A DNA stretch of 64,000 nucleotides from Prorocentrum cordatum. Taxonomy: Eukaryota > Sar > Dinophyceae > Prorocentrales > Prorocentraceae. The stretch is from NCBI GenBank assembly GCA_963575745.1, contig CAUYUJ010016305.1, positions 519,001 to 583,000 of the forward strand, in the 5' to 3' direction. The notes under the pieces were generated by a model that was given only the letters and a program-made list of their open reading frames with translations, was not told the DNA's origin and ran no database searches. Positions 19,650 to 30,200 of this stretch are shown here, piece after piece (position 1 is the stretch's first letter; each line of letters begins with the position of its first letter). The position numbers and the translations under genes are program-made.

Positions 19650-20810
19650 AGCCTCTATGGGCCAGATTTACCCACACCCAGCGCACCTCGGGTTTCTGGA
19701 GAAGGGATCTCCAAGCTGCAGGGGATATGGACAAACGTATCCCCCGCATTGGGAAGAAATGAAGAATGGAAGAGCGGGAGGGTAAGGGAGAGTGAATGGG
19801 AAGGGCTGGTAAGTGTGAGGACGAGTGGGGCGGTCGGCTCCGACAAGCTTGTCTGCGAGCACAAAACTGCTGCCACGTGCGCCCTCTGTCTCGGTTTGGA
19901 AGCTGGGCAGCTGGTGACCTCGAGGGCCAAACGAAAAAACCACGGCTACGTCTGCTAGTCTTGCTTCTCGTGTTGCGAGTGGGCTCCCAGAGTGGAGTTT
20001 CCGCCCTGCGCGTCATGTTCGTAACCTTTGAATCGATGTCGCTGAACGACGCGCTGGGGGTCGGCGGGCTGGAGTTCAGGCTGAGAGGATCCAGACCATG
20101 CGGGCTCGTGATGGTAGCAGGCTCCGTTCTATGAAGTCGCAGTTCAGGAGGCTCACTATGATCGCCAAAACGGGTGCACTTCCTGCGGGTCTGAGGGAAG
20201 CGCCCAGGGCATTTCGGATTGGAAGCTTCAACAACTTCGAGCGGCAATCGGTTTAAGTTTGTTCGGGCCCGCTGGGGGCCGTTCTCGCACGGTGCAATTC
20301 TGGCTTTCCCCATCCCCAGATGCCGACCCCTTCCTTTGCTTTAGCTCGCTGCCCTTGACGGCGTGGGGTCAGTCGATCTGGGAAGGATGGGCGTCGCGAA
20401 GCCAGATGGAATCAATGTTTTAAGTCTTTCAGATGGCCTTAGCAATGATCTGACCTGGGGTGCGGTCAAAGGGCCTACCCTCCGTCGTCTCGGTTGGAAG
20501 CCCCAAAGTTTCGGCAGCTGCATTCTTCCCTCGGGACTGGTCCGTGATCCAAACAGTGTGCGTAAGCACTCGCTTTGCCAAGTTGTTCGGTTATGTACTG
20601 CAGATTCGCTCCTGGCCAGTGCAGGCTGGGAACACAATATCCCCAGCTACGAGGCACCTGATCTAGACTGCGTGGCCAAGTTTTGTTGAGAACTCAGGCA
20701 GGCCGGCAAGGATCTGCAATCTTCGTTGCTGGCTGCCCACGCCTCAGGCGGGCGGGTGCCCTAGGCGGAGCCCTTTGTAGATAGAGAGCGCGCCCGCAGG
20801 GCCCGAGCAA
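19650..20810. other. unassigned, non-repetitive-looking sequence
   Basis: Balanced composition and frames of about 100-240 codons on both strands, but no recognisable domain. Could hold exons or UTR; nothing can be supported. Confidence 0.35.
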
Positions 20811-20814
20811 AGGT

Positions 20815-21262
20815 GAGGGGGGGCTAGGCTTAAGCTACCCCCCCCTCCCTTGAGCCGCCCTTGTTGGAAGCACCCCCCCCCGCCCCCCTTTTTTTTTGCA
20901 AGGGGGGGGGGGGGGGCTTACAACTACCCCCCCCCCCCTTGGGCCCTCCCCGGAAGCTACCCCCCCCCTCCCCCTCTTTCCGGGGGGGGGGTGCTTAAGC
21001 CACCCCCCCCTCCCTTGGCGCCGCCCTGCTGGAAGCTACCCCCCCCCTCCCCCCCTTTCGTGCAAAGGGGGGGGGGGCTTGGAAGCTACCCACCCCCCCC
21101 CCCCTTTGGCCGCCCCGGAAGCTACCCCCCCCTACCCCCGGGGGGGTGCTTAAGCTACCCCCCCCTCCCTTGGAGCCGCCCTGCTGGAAGCTCCCCCCCC
21201 CTCCCCCCCTTTGTGCCAAAGGGGGGGGGGGCTTGGAAGCCCCCCCCCTTCCCCCCTTTGGC
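20815..21262. repeat. C-run/G-run tandem block
   Basis: Units of the form 'cccccccc..ccttg..ccgccctgctggaagct' recur at intervals of about 60-170 bases ('ctgctggaagct' near 21027 and 21181, 'ttgttggaagca' near 20863). Confidence 0.8.
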
Positions 21263-21301
21263 CGCCCAGCCCCCGGAGCCTCCGCCCTCCCTTTCGCCGA
21301 C

Positions 21302-21645
21302 GATCCAAAATGAACAATCCACGATCGAGGATGGACGATCGACGATCAACGATCGACGATCGAAAATCCCAATCGAATCGCTTGCAATCGATTGCACTCC
21401 ATTCCACTGCAATCCCCCTCCCCACCTCCCTCCGCTCCCTCCCCTCCCTCCACACCCTTCGTTCCATCTCCTCCCTCCCCTCCCTCTCCTCCCTTCCCTC
21501 CCTTCCGTCCTGTCCCTCCCCTGCAATCCAATCGATTGAATCGATTGCAATTCAACCAATTGCAATCCAATCGACTGCAATCCAATGGATTGCAATCGAA
21601 TCGTTTGCAATCCAATGGATTGCAATCGATTGCAACGCAAGTGTA
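21302..21645. repeat. CGATC and TGCAATCGATTGC tandem repeats
   Basis: 21302-21372 is a chain of 'acgatcgacgatc'. 21380-21410 and 21525-21642 are chains of 'tgcaatcgattgcaatcc' and variants, each unit a palindrome around ATCGAT. A TCCC-rich insert lies at 21415-21520. Confidence 0.8.
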
Positions 21646-21883
21646 TCATTCAACTCGTTCCGTGCCATCGCCCGGGAACGAAAAAATACCCTGGCGACGT
21701 ACCCAACCCCTGCGCAAACGCGGGGCGCAAATAGTTTAGGACACTTTATAAGGGGGGCGATGACGGAGCGAGGGTTACATATGTCTGCAGAAGGAATTCG
21801 GGAGACTCGCAGGAAACTGGCTTCAGGACAAGGACTAGATAAAACTGATTAGTTGCAATCCCTGAGCAACCCTGGCCACTTCG

Positions 21884-22757
21884 AAAGCGGGGATCTCAGA
21901 TCGCAGCCCCCCAGGGATGGCGAGGTCTAATTTGGGTCCGCGCGTGGCGTCACTGTGCTGGGCCCCCCAGCAGGCCTCGAAAGTGGCGACAGTTTCACAG
22001 ATCGCAGCCCCCCAGGGATGGCGAGGTCTAATTTGGGTCCGCCCGTGGCGTCACTGTGCTGGGCCCCCCAGCAGGCCTCGAAAGTGGCGACAGTTTCACA
22101 GATCGCAGCCCCCCAGGGATGGCGAGGTCTAATTTGGTCCGCGCGTGGCGTCACTGTGCTGGCCCCCCAGCAGGCCTCGAAAGTGGCGACAGTTTCACAG
22201 ATCGCAGCCCCCCAGGGATGGCGAGGTCTAATTTGGGTCCGCCGTGGCGTCACTGTGCTGGGCCCCCCAGCAGGCCTCGAAAGTGGCGACAGTTTGATCG
22301 CAGCCCCCCAGGATGGCGAGGTCTAATTTGGGTCCGCGCGTGGCGTCACTGTGCTGGGCCCCCCAGCAGGCCTCGAAAGTGGCGACAGTTTCACAGATCG
22401 CAGCCCCCCAGGGATGGCGAGGTCTAATTTTGGGTCCGCCCGTGGCGTCGCTGTGCTGGCCCCCCAGCAGGCCTCGAAAGTGGCGACAGTTTCACAGATC
22501 GCAGCCCCCCAGGGATGGCGAGGTCTAATTTGGGTCGCCCGTGGCGTCACTGTGCTGGGCCCCCCAGCAGGCCTCGAAAGTGGCGACAGTTTCACAGATC
22601 GTAGCCCCCCCAGGCCTCGAAAGTGGCGACAGTTTCACAGATCGCAGCCCCCCAGGGATGGCGAGGTCTAATTTGGGTCCGCCCGTGGCGTCACTGTGCT
22701 GGCCCCCCAGCAAGCCTCGAAAGTGGCGACAGTTTCACAGATCGCAGCCCCCCGCAA
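21884..22757 (+). repeat. 101-bp satellite, about 8.5 units
   Basis: Unit 'gatcgcagccccccagggat', 'ggcgaggtctaatttgggtc', 'cg(c)ccgtggcgtcactgtgct' and 'ggcccccagcaggcctcgaa' plus 'agtggcgacagtttcaca'. Units are nearly identical, differing mainly by 1-2 base indels and small truncations, which implies recent homogenisation. An incomplete unit lies at 22600-22640. Confidence 0.92.
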
Positions 22758-22944
22758 GCAAGACAGGAGGAGGCAAGAGGGAGACGGGACGGGAAGGAGG
22801 AAGTGGAGACCACACTGCTCTATTCAAAACGAATACCCAACCAAGGAGGGTTGGGAAAAATACTATCCCCCCCGAAAGTTGCACGAAGTGTAATTCGGAA
22901 AACGCCAGCCCGTCGGGTTTGGCAGTGTTCGTGTAAGACGGCGG

Positions 22945-23308
22945 CCAGCTGGGGGAGGAGGAGGCGGAGGATGGGGGAGGCGGAGGGGGAGGAGGAGGAG
23001 AGGAGGAGGGAGGAGGAGGAGGAGAAGAGAGAGCGGAGGAGAAGAGGGAGGAGGGAGGAGGAGGAGGAGGAGGAGGAGGAGAGGAGGAGGAGAAGGAGGA
23101 GGAGGGGGGAAAGGAGGAGGAGGAGGATCAGGAGGAGGAGGAGGAGGAGGAGGAGGAGGAGGAGAGGAGGAGGAGGAAGAGGATGATGATGATGATGATG
23201 ATGATGAGGAGGAGGAGGAGCAAGAGGAGGAGGGAAAAATGAAGGAGGAGGAGAAAACCGAGGAGGAGGAGGAGGAGGAACGGAACGGAAGGACCCGCGG
23301 GGGAGTAC

Positions 23309-23358
<50 letters not shown>

Positions 23359-23455
23359 CGATGAGATGACGATGATGACTATGAGGAGGATGAGGAGACC
23401 GAGGAAGAGGAGGAGGCAAAAGGAAGAAGAGGAGGAGGGAGAGGGGCGGGAATAA
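22945..23455. repeat. GGA/GAG tract with two GAT tracts
   Basis: Purine-rich (GGA)n with variations, interrupted by GAT tracts at 23184-23210 and 23309-23360. A partial copy of the 13.9-kb flank ('ttcaaaacgaatacccaacc') lies just before it at 22827. Confidence 0.85.
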
Positions 23456-23499
23456 ATGGACGCGAAAGGGAGGGCGATGGCTCCGGGAGCTGGGCGGCC

Positions 23500-23890
23500 A
23501 AAGGGGGGAAGGGGGGGGGGGCTTCAAGCCCCCCCCCCCTTTTGCACCAAGGGAGGGGAGGGGGGGAGGGCTTCCAAAGCCCCCCCCCCTTTCAAAGGGG
23601 GGGGGTGGCTCACCCCAGCTCCATTAAAAGGAGGGAGGGGGGGGTAGCTTGGAAGCCCCCCCCCCTTTCCGGCCACGAAAAGGGAGGAGGGGGGGGTAGC
23701 TTCCGAAGCCCCCCCCCCCTTTCAAAGGGGGGGGGTGGCTCACCCCGGCTCAATTAAAGGGAGGGAGGGGGGGGGGTAGCTTGGAAGTCCCCCCCCCTTT
23801 CCGAACCACGAAAAGGAGGGGAGGGGGGGGGCTTCCGAAGCCCCCCCCCCCTTTAGCAAGGAAGGGGGGAGGGGGGTAGCTTCAAGCTGG
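23500..23890. repeat. C-run/G-run block with 130-bp duplication
   Basis: 'cccccctttcaaaggggggg' followed by 'gtggctcaccccagctccat' occurs at 23585 and about 130 bases later at 23716, between 'tagcttggaagcccccc' segments. Confidence 0.8.
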
Positions 23891-24348
23891 GGCCCCCTTT
23901 TAGTCTATCGGGCCCCACGCGCGCGCTCTATCGTAGATAGGCAGGTGATTGACGACAGGAGCCAGATCGGTTTTGCTGGGAAAGGATCTCGCCACCACCG
24001 CATGCTTTGTTGTGGTGCCGTCGCCCCCCACACAGGAGATCCCTGAGCTTCGACAAAGAGCTTAAAGGATGGAGGTCGGGAGGCCCAGATGACCCGCTTC
24101 TGTCCTGGTTCACGCCACGGCTGCGCGGTGTCAGCTCCTGGAGTCATGTTGCTCCCATCGTATATACTTAGGACCAAATCCCAGAAGCAAGTTCGAGCAC
24201 CCAGAGAAACATCCAAACAATGTCGAACGAGTATCGCCACCCAGGGCCCGACACGTGAAAATCCACAAGTTTCCGTACTTTCTGGCGTTCAAGGCTAAAG
24301 TAGGTTGGAACATAATAATCCTGGAGGTGAGTCGCTCCTCCTCGCGAC

Positions 24349-24838
24349 GGCTGGATTCGCGGAAGTATCTGCACGGATGGCTCTGTCCTCCACCCTGAAC
24401 GTCCCGTCTTTACTCGGGCTGCGTGGGCGTTCGCGGTTGTAGATGATGCAGGTACTGTGCTAGCCAGTGCATGTGGATCCCATGAGCATGGACAGCACAC
24501 CATCATATCTGGTGCCGAAGTGCATGCTGTGTTCGTGGCCCTGCGTCTGCTGGGTCCAGACCCGCGTGTGCTGGCGACCGACTGTGAGAGCCTGATGGCG
24601 GCCTGGGCCCAAGAGACGGAAATTGACACGGTTGCGATTTCGTATGGCGAATTTGGGCATGAGATGTGTTTTCCGGCGTAGGGATCGGGGTCCCGAAAAC
24701 ATTCAGCTTGTGAAAGTTCCAGCTCATGAGGGCTGGCATATTGCTTTGGATTCTAAAGTCCCCGTGTGGACATGGAAAGAGAACAGGATAGTGGACCGCT
24801 TGGCCAAAGATGAAGCTAGAGTGCGATTCCACATCCTG
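24349..24838 (+). pseudogene. RNase H domain of a retrotransposon (frameshifted)
   Basis: From 24361 the frame reads GSICTDGSVLHPERPVFTRA, AWAFAVVDDAGTVLASACGS, then SGAEVHAVFVALRLLGPDPR and VLATDCESLMAAW. These carry the RNase HI Asp (TDGS, 24376-24378), Glu (GAEVHA) and second Asp (ATDCES). After a shift near 24620 another frame supplies VKVPAHEGWH and WTWKENRIVDRLAKDEA, the last conserved Asp region. So one frameshift breaks an otherwise recognisable domain. No reverse transcriptase was seen upstream. The element's Cys-rich tail lies past an inverted-repeat insertion (25380-25870). Confidence 0.75.
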
Positions 24839-24839
24839 A

Positions 24840-25380
24840 GTACTCTGAGTACCTCAGTAGTTCTAGGCCCCCGGACTACAAGAGCCCCCCAGCCTACAAG
24901 GCCTACAAGGCCCCCCCCCCCCGGACGACGAGGACCCCCCCCCCGGACTACAAGGACCCCCCCCCGGACTACAAGCGAACTCCCCCATGGACTACAGGGA
25001 CCCCCCCCGGACTACAAGGATCCCCCCTGGGCTACAGCCACCACCTGGCCACTTTGCCTGCGCCCTTTGCGTGGGCCTTTTGCCTGGCCCTTTGCATGGG
25101 CCCACCGCGGGCCACGCGCGCAACTGCGGCCACTTTGCCTGGTCCTTTGCATGGGGCGCATGTCCGCGGTCGTCGAGCAGGACGTCGCCCCGCGAAGATC
25201 AGTGCCCCCCCCCCCGGATTACAGGAACACCACCCGGACTACAAGGGCCCCCCCCTGACTACAAGGGCCCCCCTTTCGGACTACAACGGCCCCCCCCCCG
25301 ACTACACGGCCCCCCCCGGACTACATGGCCCCCCCCCCGGACTATTGGTCACCCCAGAACTATTGAGATACTCAGAGTAC
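24840..25380. mobile_element. inverted-repeat element inserted in the retroelement
   Basis: A 25-base terminal inverted repeat, 'gtactctgagtacctcagta' + 'gttct' at 24840-24864, is repeated in reverse at 25356-25380 with 23 of 25 positions identical. The inner part is mostly a minisatellite of 'ccccccggactacaaggacc' units, plus a GC-rich segment (25035-25200) containing repeats of 'tttgc(g/c)tggccctttgcatggg'. No coding capacity, so it is non-autonomous. It sits between the RNase H domain and the likely C-terminal part of the same retroelement. A target-site duplication is not clear. Confidence 0.75.
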
Positions 25381-25870
25381 CTTCTGCAACAATTCGAGAA
25401 ACAACGAGACAAGATCGTTCCGCTAAACAAATTCACGGGTGCCATTCTCGAGCAGGTTTGAAAGCCGACGATCAGAGATGTCACCAAAATTGTGGCAAAG
25501 AAGGGTCGTCCTGATTGTGGTTTAGTGCTCGCGTCCAGACCCCAAGGGCCATGTCATCTTACGCCTGGGGAGGGGATCTTTGTGCGGGCGTTGCATGGAG
25601 TCAGGACGCACGTCTTCCTCTCTGGCCAGTTACAAGTGCCCAGGCTGGACCAGAGTGGCTCGGATGGTGCATTCTTCCCACTCCACATCCTTCAGTGCTC
25701 GAAACGTGTCTTGTTTGCGAGGCAGCGTATGCACTTGTCACTGGGACCTTGCAACAAGAAGCCTCGTAACGATGATGTTATGCGGTCGCTGTCCCTTCTC
25801 AAAGAAGACCGCGATCCGAGTGTCACAGGTCATGTCTTCAAGCGTAGTACACCACTAAAAGTTCGGTAAG
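25381..25870 (+). pseudogene. Cys-rich C-terminal part of the retroelement
   Basis: Frames just after the inverted-repeat element continue the retroelement. The first reads YLLQQFEKQRDKIVPLNKFT then GAILEQV and a stop. Farther on, another frame reads GHVILRLGRGSLCGRCMESG, then LASYKCPGW, with a C-x2-C plus C pattern and later NVSCLRG and MLCGRCPFSKK. LINE-type ORFs of dinoflagellates often end in such a His/Cys-rich region after RNase H. Frames are interrupted, and no zinc-binding set is complete in one frame. Confidence 0.45.
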
Positions 25871-26480
25871 TGGTGTATCTACTCCCGTTGTCCTCGCTCC
25901 CTTTGCTTTCTGCGGTTGTTTCTGCTGCCTGTGGATTGCGGATTATGCTGCCAACACTGGAAACTGGACACAGGAGAGGGAGGTGAGGGAGGTGAGGGAG
26001 GTTAGACAAACTAGGCGCGCTCACGCCATATCAGACATCCGACCCGTCCCGCACATCCCCCAATGCACTGACTTGTTCTCTATCCGCGGATATGCGTCAT
26101 AGCGGACCTGGAGCTCCCAAAAATGAACGCGTGCCCTGTCAGATCTTCATTCGTCTGGGATGGGCCCGTTGATGGTGCCACTTGTTGCGGAACGGAGGGG
26201 TAACATCCTTGGGTAATTTCTCACAGCGTGGACCCCACGGAATCTCGACCGATTCCACGGGGCCGGTTTTTCATCTCGAACCGTCGTTTGACGGTCACGT
26301 GGCTCGGTGAGGCACCCCAGGGGCCAAAAACTGCCAGGAACCGCCGTGGAGCTCGCCTGGGCAGCTCGAAGGACCTGCGCGCCCCAAAGAGCCGACCGCT
26401 GCGCAGCGGAGAAGGGAAGAATGTACATATTGTCGGATGTCTTGCACAAAACTCGACCAAAACGGTGTTTTTCGTGTTCG
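25870..26480. other. unassigned sequence
   Basis: Contains a short 'ggtgagggaggtgagggagg' minisatellite (25975-26000) and otherwise no supported feature. Confidence 0.4.
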
Positions 26481-26494
26481 TTTTGTTTACGTGT

Positions 26495-26600
26495 CCCCTC
26501 GCTTGGTCTTCATTCCTCCTGTGCTGAACAACGGAATCAAAGCGAACACGGCCCACGAAGCCGTCAAAGCACCGTTCAGGTCGAGCTCTGTTCTTGCGGC
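26495..26600. repeat. dispersed repeat, copy 2 (see 532-640)
   Basis: 'cctgtgctg', 'acggcccacgaagccgtcaa' and 'agcaccgttcaggtcgagc' match 532-640. Confidence 0.5.
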
Positions 26601-26649
26601 GAGAGGGGCGAGCAGCGAACGGGGCGGCACGCCGCGCTCTGGCCACCGC

Positions 26650-26710
26650 CTGCCCCCCGAGGCCAGCCAGCAGCCTCCTCGGCGAGGGCCACGCGCTTCT
26701 CCTCGTAGAC
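26650..26710 (-). CDS. helical coding island 15 (putative exon)
   Basis: Minus-strand frame VYEEKRVALAEEAAGW, preceded by 'gcggtgccAG' as a possible acceptor (exon edge 26710) and containing GC-donor candidates. A TCC-rich tract (26780-26890) lies upstream in the minus sense. Confidence 0.28.
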
Positions 26711-27433
26711 CTGGCACCGCGCACTTGCTAAGGCGCGCGCGGGCTCGCCCACGGAGGACCAGGAGGGTCCGATCCTCGATCATCCTCTCTTCCTGCTGCT
26801 CCCCCTCCTCCCTGTCATCCACCCCATCCTCCCCACCCTTCTCTCCTCCTCGTCCTCCTCGCCCCCTTCAACCCCTCCTCCTCCTCCTGTGCACCGGGAG
26901 GTCTGAGGCCTCCTCCACCAGCCCCACCTCGGAGGAGGGCCCGGACCTCCATCAGGAGGTCGTCCGAGGAGTCTTCTCCCCAGGCCTCCAATGGAGCGAT
27001 TTGTCCATCCTCGGGACGGGCTTCTCATCCTGAGTCTTTTGACTCACGGCCGCGGGGCCTGAAACCGCGCCGAAAATTGAAGCCATGTACTGAAGTTGTT
27101 CGAGACGTTGGAGACGACAAGGCGACTGGGGTGCATGAAAACGGACAACAGGTGCCAGAAAGGTGCGCTCTCCCTCATCCCACCTTGACGTTTCCCCACT
27201 GAGGGGGAACGAGGGGGGGAACATCTGAGAGGGGGCAACATCGAGCCTGAATTGGCGATACATCGCCGAAAGAACGGCGATAACCTCTGATAGCGAAACC
27301 ACACGTTCCTGGGCAGGATGGGCTATCGGGCACCTGTCGTAGGTGAATTAGCGACTAAGGTTCGATGCGCCCCCCCCGAGTCTATCCTCCCCCAACGTTG
27401 TCCCTTCCCCACGCCCCCCCCCCTCCCTTCCCC

Positions 27434-27533
27434 AGATTCCCTGGATTGGCGCTGAGCCCCCCTGGCGGAACCGCCCCTTGCGCGCTCCGCGTGCCACGGA
27501 GTGGCGTCCAGCGCCGACACAAGAAATCCACAT
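27434..27533. mobile_element. foldback element, family A copy 3 (diverged)
   Basis: 'gattccctggattggcgctg' + 'agcccccctggcg' pairs imperfectly with 'gtggcgtccagcgccgacac' + 'aagaaatcc'. Sequence and layout match 8770-8904 and 49787-49894. Confidence 0.6.
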
Positions 27534-27784
27534 GAACCACCGATGGCGTTCTTTGTCGCCGTCGATTATATCACGCTCGACGTGTTCGTCCATTTATAAT
27601 GCTTCCGTGTCGATTCCCCCAAAATGCCTTTCGCCCCTTCCTCGTTGCTCGGAAAAGTGCTCCCTTCCTCACCCCACCCGTAAATTCCCCCCTGCACTGC
27701 CTCCTCCTCCTCCTTCTCCTCCTCCTCCGCCTCCGCCTCCCCCTCCTCCCCCTCCTCCTCCGACGCCCTCCACCCTCGCCGACG

Positions 27785-27872
27785 CCTCCAAGTCGGTCAT
27801 GAGGCTGCGGCGCTCACCCGCGATCGTGGCCTCGGTCTCGCGGATGCGGCGCGAGGCGTTCTGCCGGGCCAC
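27785..27872 (-). CDS. helical coding island 5 (putative exon)
   Basis: Minus-strand frame VARQNASRRIRETEATIA, with 'gactcggccAG' as acceptor (exon edge 27872) and 'GCGG|GTGAGC' as a strong donor (edge 27818), giving a 55-base exon. Read through, the frame continues GERRSLMTDLEASA. A GAC/GTC-type tract (27885-27960) lies immediately upstream in the minus sense and a TCC tract downstream. Confidence 0.42.
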
Positions 27873-28317
27873 CTGGCCGAGTCATCGTCATCGTCGTCGT
27901 CCTCGTCGTTATCGCCATCTGCCTTCTCGTCGTCCCCCTGGTCGTCTTGTCGCCGGGCGTCATCCGAGGAGGCGCAAGGAGAGGACGGAGCCTCGCCTCC
28001 CCTCTTCCACCCACATCCCACCTTCGTCCTGACCTTCCTCCTGGTCCGGTTCTGCTTCTGTCTCTGCTCCCCCTCCGCGGTGCGACGACCAAGGCAGCGA
28101 CGGGTGCGACGAGGACGACGACCGAGGGTGACAACGAGGGCATCGACGAGGACGTCGACGATGGCACTCGAAGATGGCTTCGTTCCCCTGGGCCCCCCCA
28201 GCATCCGGGCAAAGATAGAGGGGAATATGAGTAGGGGGGGCGCATCGACCCCAAATCGTCCATGAATCGCCGACAGGGGTCTGATAGCCCCACCCCGCCC
28301 AGGAGCGTGTGGATTCG

Positions 28318-28376
28318 CTATCGAGGCCTACCGCCGATGTATCGGTGATGCATCGCCGATGCCAGATCGATGCTTC
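28318..28376. repeat. partial copy of foldback family B
   Basis: 'gaggcctaccgccgatgtat' and 'cggtgatgcatcgccgatgc' match the inner GGCGATGCAT repeats and the 'gaggcct' end of the elements at 34500-34745 and 46100-46325. It lies about 10 bases inside the intron that would follow island 6. Confidence 0.5.
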
Positions 28377-28387
28377 CCCCCCCTTAC

Positions 28388-28481
28388 GACAGGCGAGGGC
28401 CCGGGGAAGCGCCTCGACCTGCTGGTGCAGCATCTGCAGCCTTTCGGCCTCCTGCCGCAGGTGCCGGTCCTGCACGTCGGC
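28388..28481 (-). CDS. helical coding island 6, best splice borders (putative exon)
   Basis: Minus-strand frame ADVQDRHLRQEAERLQMLHQ and then QVEALPRALAC shows clear heptad-like hydrophobic spacing and is coiled-coil-like. It is bounded by 'cgcgcttgcAG' on the acceptor side (28482-28483) and 'CTGTC|GTAAGG' on the donor side (28387 downward), giving a 94-base exon that ends in phase 1. A GGA triplet tract (28545-28580 on plus) lies about 60 bases upstream in the minus sense, so a pyrimidine tract precedes the acceptor. Family not recognised; it could be part of any long coiled-coil protein. Confidence 0.5.
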
Positions 28482-28599
28482 CTGCAAGCGCGAAGGAGCC
28501 CCCCCACGCCCGGGGGCAGGGGGAGCGGAGGCGAGTAGATGAGGACGAGGAGGGGATGAGGAGGAGGAGGAGGAGGAAGGCGTAGCAGAAACAGTACCA

Positions 28600-29240
28600 A
28601 TGGCACGGCGCCGAGGGAAATCCATCATGCGTGTTACTTTTGGCGAAACGGCATGTCTTCTCACAAAGGCGACGGCAAGAAACGCCGACGGGGTCCCAAC
28701 GGCGGCGTGTCTTTTATACTCTTTTTGCCTGCTTTCGAAGGTTTTCGCCGCCCGGCGGCGGCGTCCAACCTGGCAATCAGCATCGTCAGGCCTGTCCCCA
28801 TCCGCATCCCCACCAACCTGAACCCTCGAGGTGGTGATGGATGCCGCGAAACCCGTCCGACGGAAACGGCACCTACGCCCGCCTACTTTCGGGGGGGTAC
28901 GGCCGGCTGGCGGGGCCAAGGCTCTCCCAACGGGGATGGAGCAGTGCGCGGCGTCAGGAGCCCCTCCTCCCGGGGACAATTCTGAGTCCCATGATCCACT
29001 TGTCATGGCCCCGGGACCTGGAAACAGCCCTTGGGATGCCGAAATCAGGGAGCAACACGCAAATTGAACAGATCCGCGAGACCCGCCGCGTGGTGCGAGC
29101 ATTCGCGCAATGCGTACTCTCGAAACCAGCGTGGATCAATGCACGTGTGCGTCCCTCTTTCGCTCATGTCGTCGGAAATGTGTGGAGGGAGAGCGCGTGC
29201 GAGCGCGAGCGACACGTCCACCCAGGGCGGCGGAGCCCCT
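28600..29240. other. unassigned; downstream flank of the LINE
   Basis: No clear poly(A)-like tail or tandem 3' repeat of the LINE is visible on the minus strand here. Frames are short and unremarkable. Confidence 0.35.
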
Positions 29241-30200
29241 CAGGGCCTGCGAAACGGGGCTGAGGCCCTCCGATCTCGCTGCTTGGTGACGGCACAAGCT
29301 GATCCTGGGCGAGGAAGCCTCGACACATGGCGGCTAATTTTCCCGGATAGCTCGTAGAGAGCTGATGGTCGAGGGTCGAGGGTCGCTGAGTACGTGCTGC
29401 GCGGCGCCCGCGCGGCAGCATGCCCATAGGGCTCAGCGCTCAGAGATGCGAGCTGGTCAGCCCAACGCGTGGCGGGGCGGCCCCTGCTACGGAAACCACT
29501 CGGCTGCCAGTTGAGTGCCTTCTTCGCCCAACGGTCGTGACTCATCGCCTCCGCGTGCATGACCCACCGACGCTGGCGGGTTTGCAGCTCGGCGTCCCAG
29601 AGCGGCACTCCGCACTCATGCATCGCACTCTTCGCCTCCGGGGTAACCCGCTGCAGCCACTCTACCCGTCTCCAGTACTCCATCCGGCTCCCGCTCGCGG
29701 CTCCGCCCGAAGATCATGCGAATCGTCTTCAGCTGGGTGGATCTCAGCCGCGCCATCCTCGACTCTGTCATCACCCAAGATACGCAACCGTATAAGATAG
29801 TTGGGATGAGCACAGCGTGGAACAGCTTCAACCGCAAGGACAAAGGCACGGCCTTGTCGAGGAGTTCGCCACGGTACACGCCAAACTTCGACCACGCCTT
29901 CCGGATCCGGTGGGTGAGTTCCGAATCGTGCGCGTCGGTTAGCGAGAGGGCCCTCCCGAGGTACATGGCATGTTCCCTTGGATCCAGGACTTCGATCTCC
30001 ATGCCAGCTACCCTCGCATTCCTGACGCGGCTGCCATAACCAATATTATTGTGCTGGGTCTTTGTCTTAGCGGGGTACAAGACGAGTCCAACCGTCCCGC
30101 CCTCCTCGACAATGTCTACCAGCATCTGCTTCACTTGAGGCAACGCGCGGCCGATGATCAAATCGCAGGTTAGTTGCGAACGAATCCGGACCATACCCAA
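29240..30200 (-). pseudogene. LINE ORF2 C-terminal region
   Basis: The first frame (30200-29616) contains GRALPQVKQMLVDIVEEGGT, VGLVLYPAKTKT and YLGRALSLTDAHDSELTHRI, the segments that follow the catalytic box in LINE reverse transcriptases, and then LKLFHAVLIPTILYGCVSWV of the thumb. After a shift near 29690 a second frame (29683-29240) has RRWVMHAEAMSHDRWAKKAL and GFRSRGRPATRWADQL, typical of the ORF2 C terminus ('RW..H..RM...RW...L.W.P...R..GRP..RW.D.'). Together with 30067-31119 it completes the enzyme. Confidence 0.8.
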
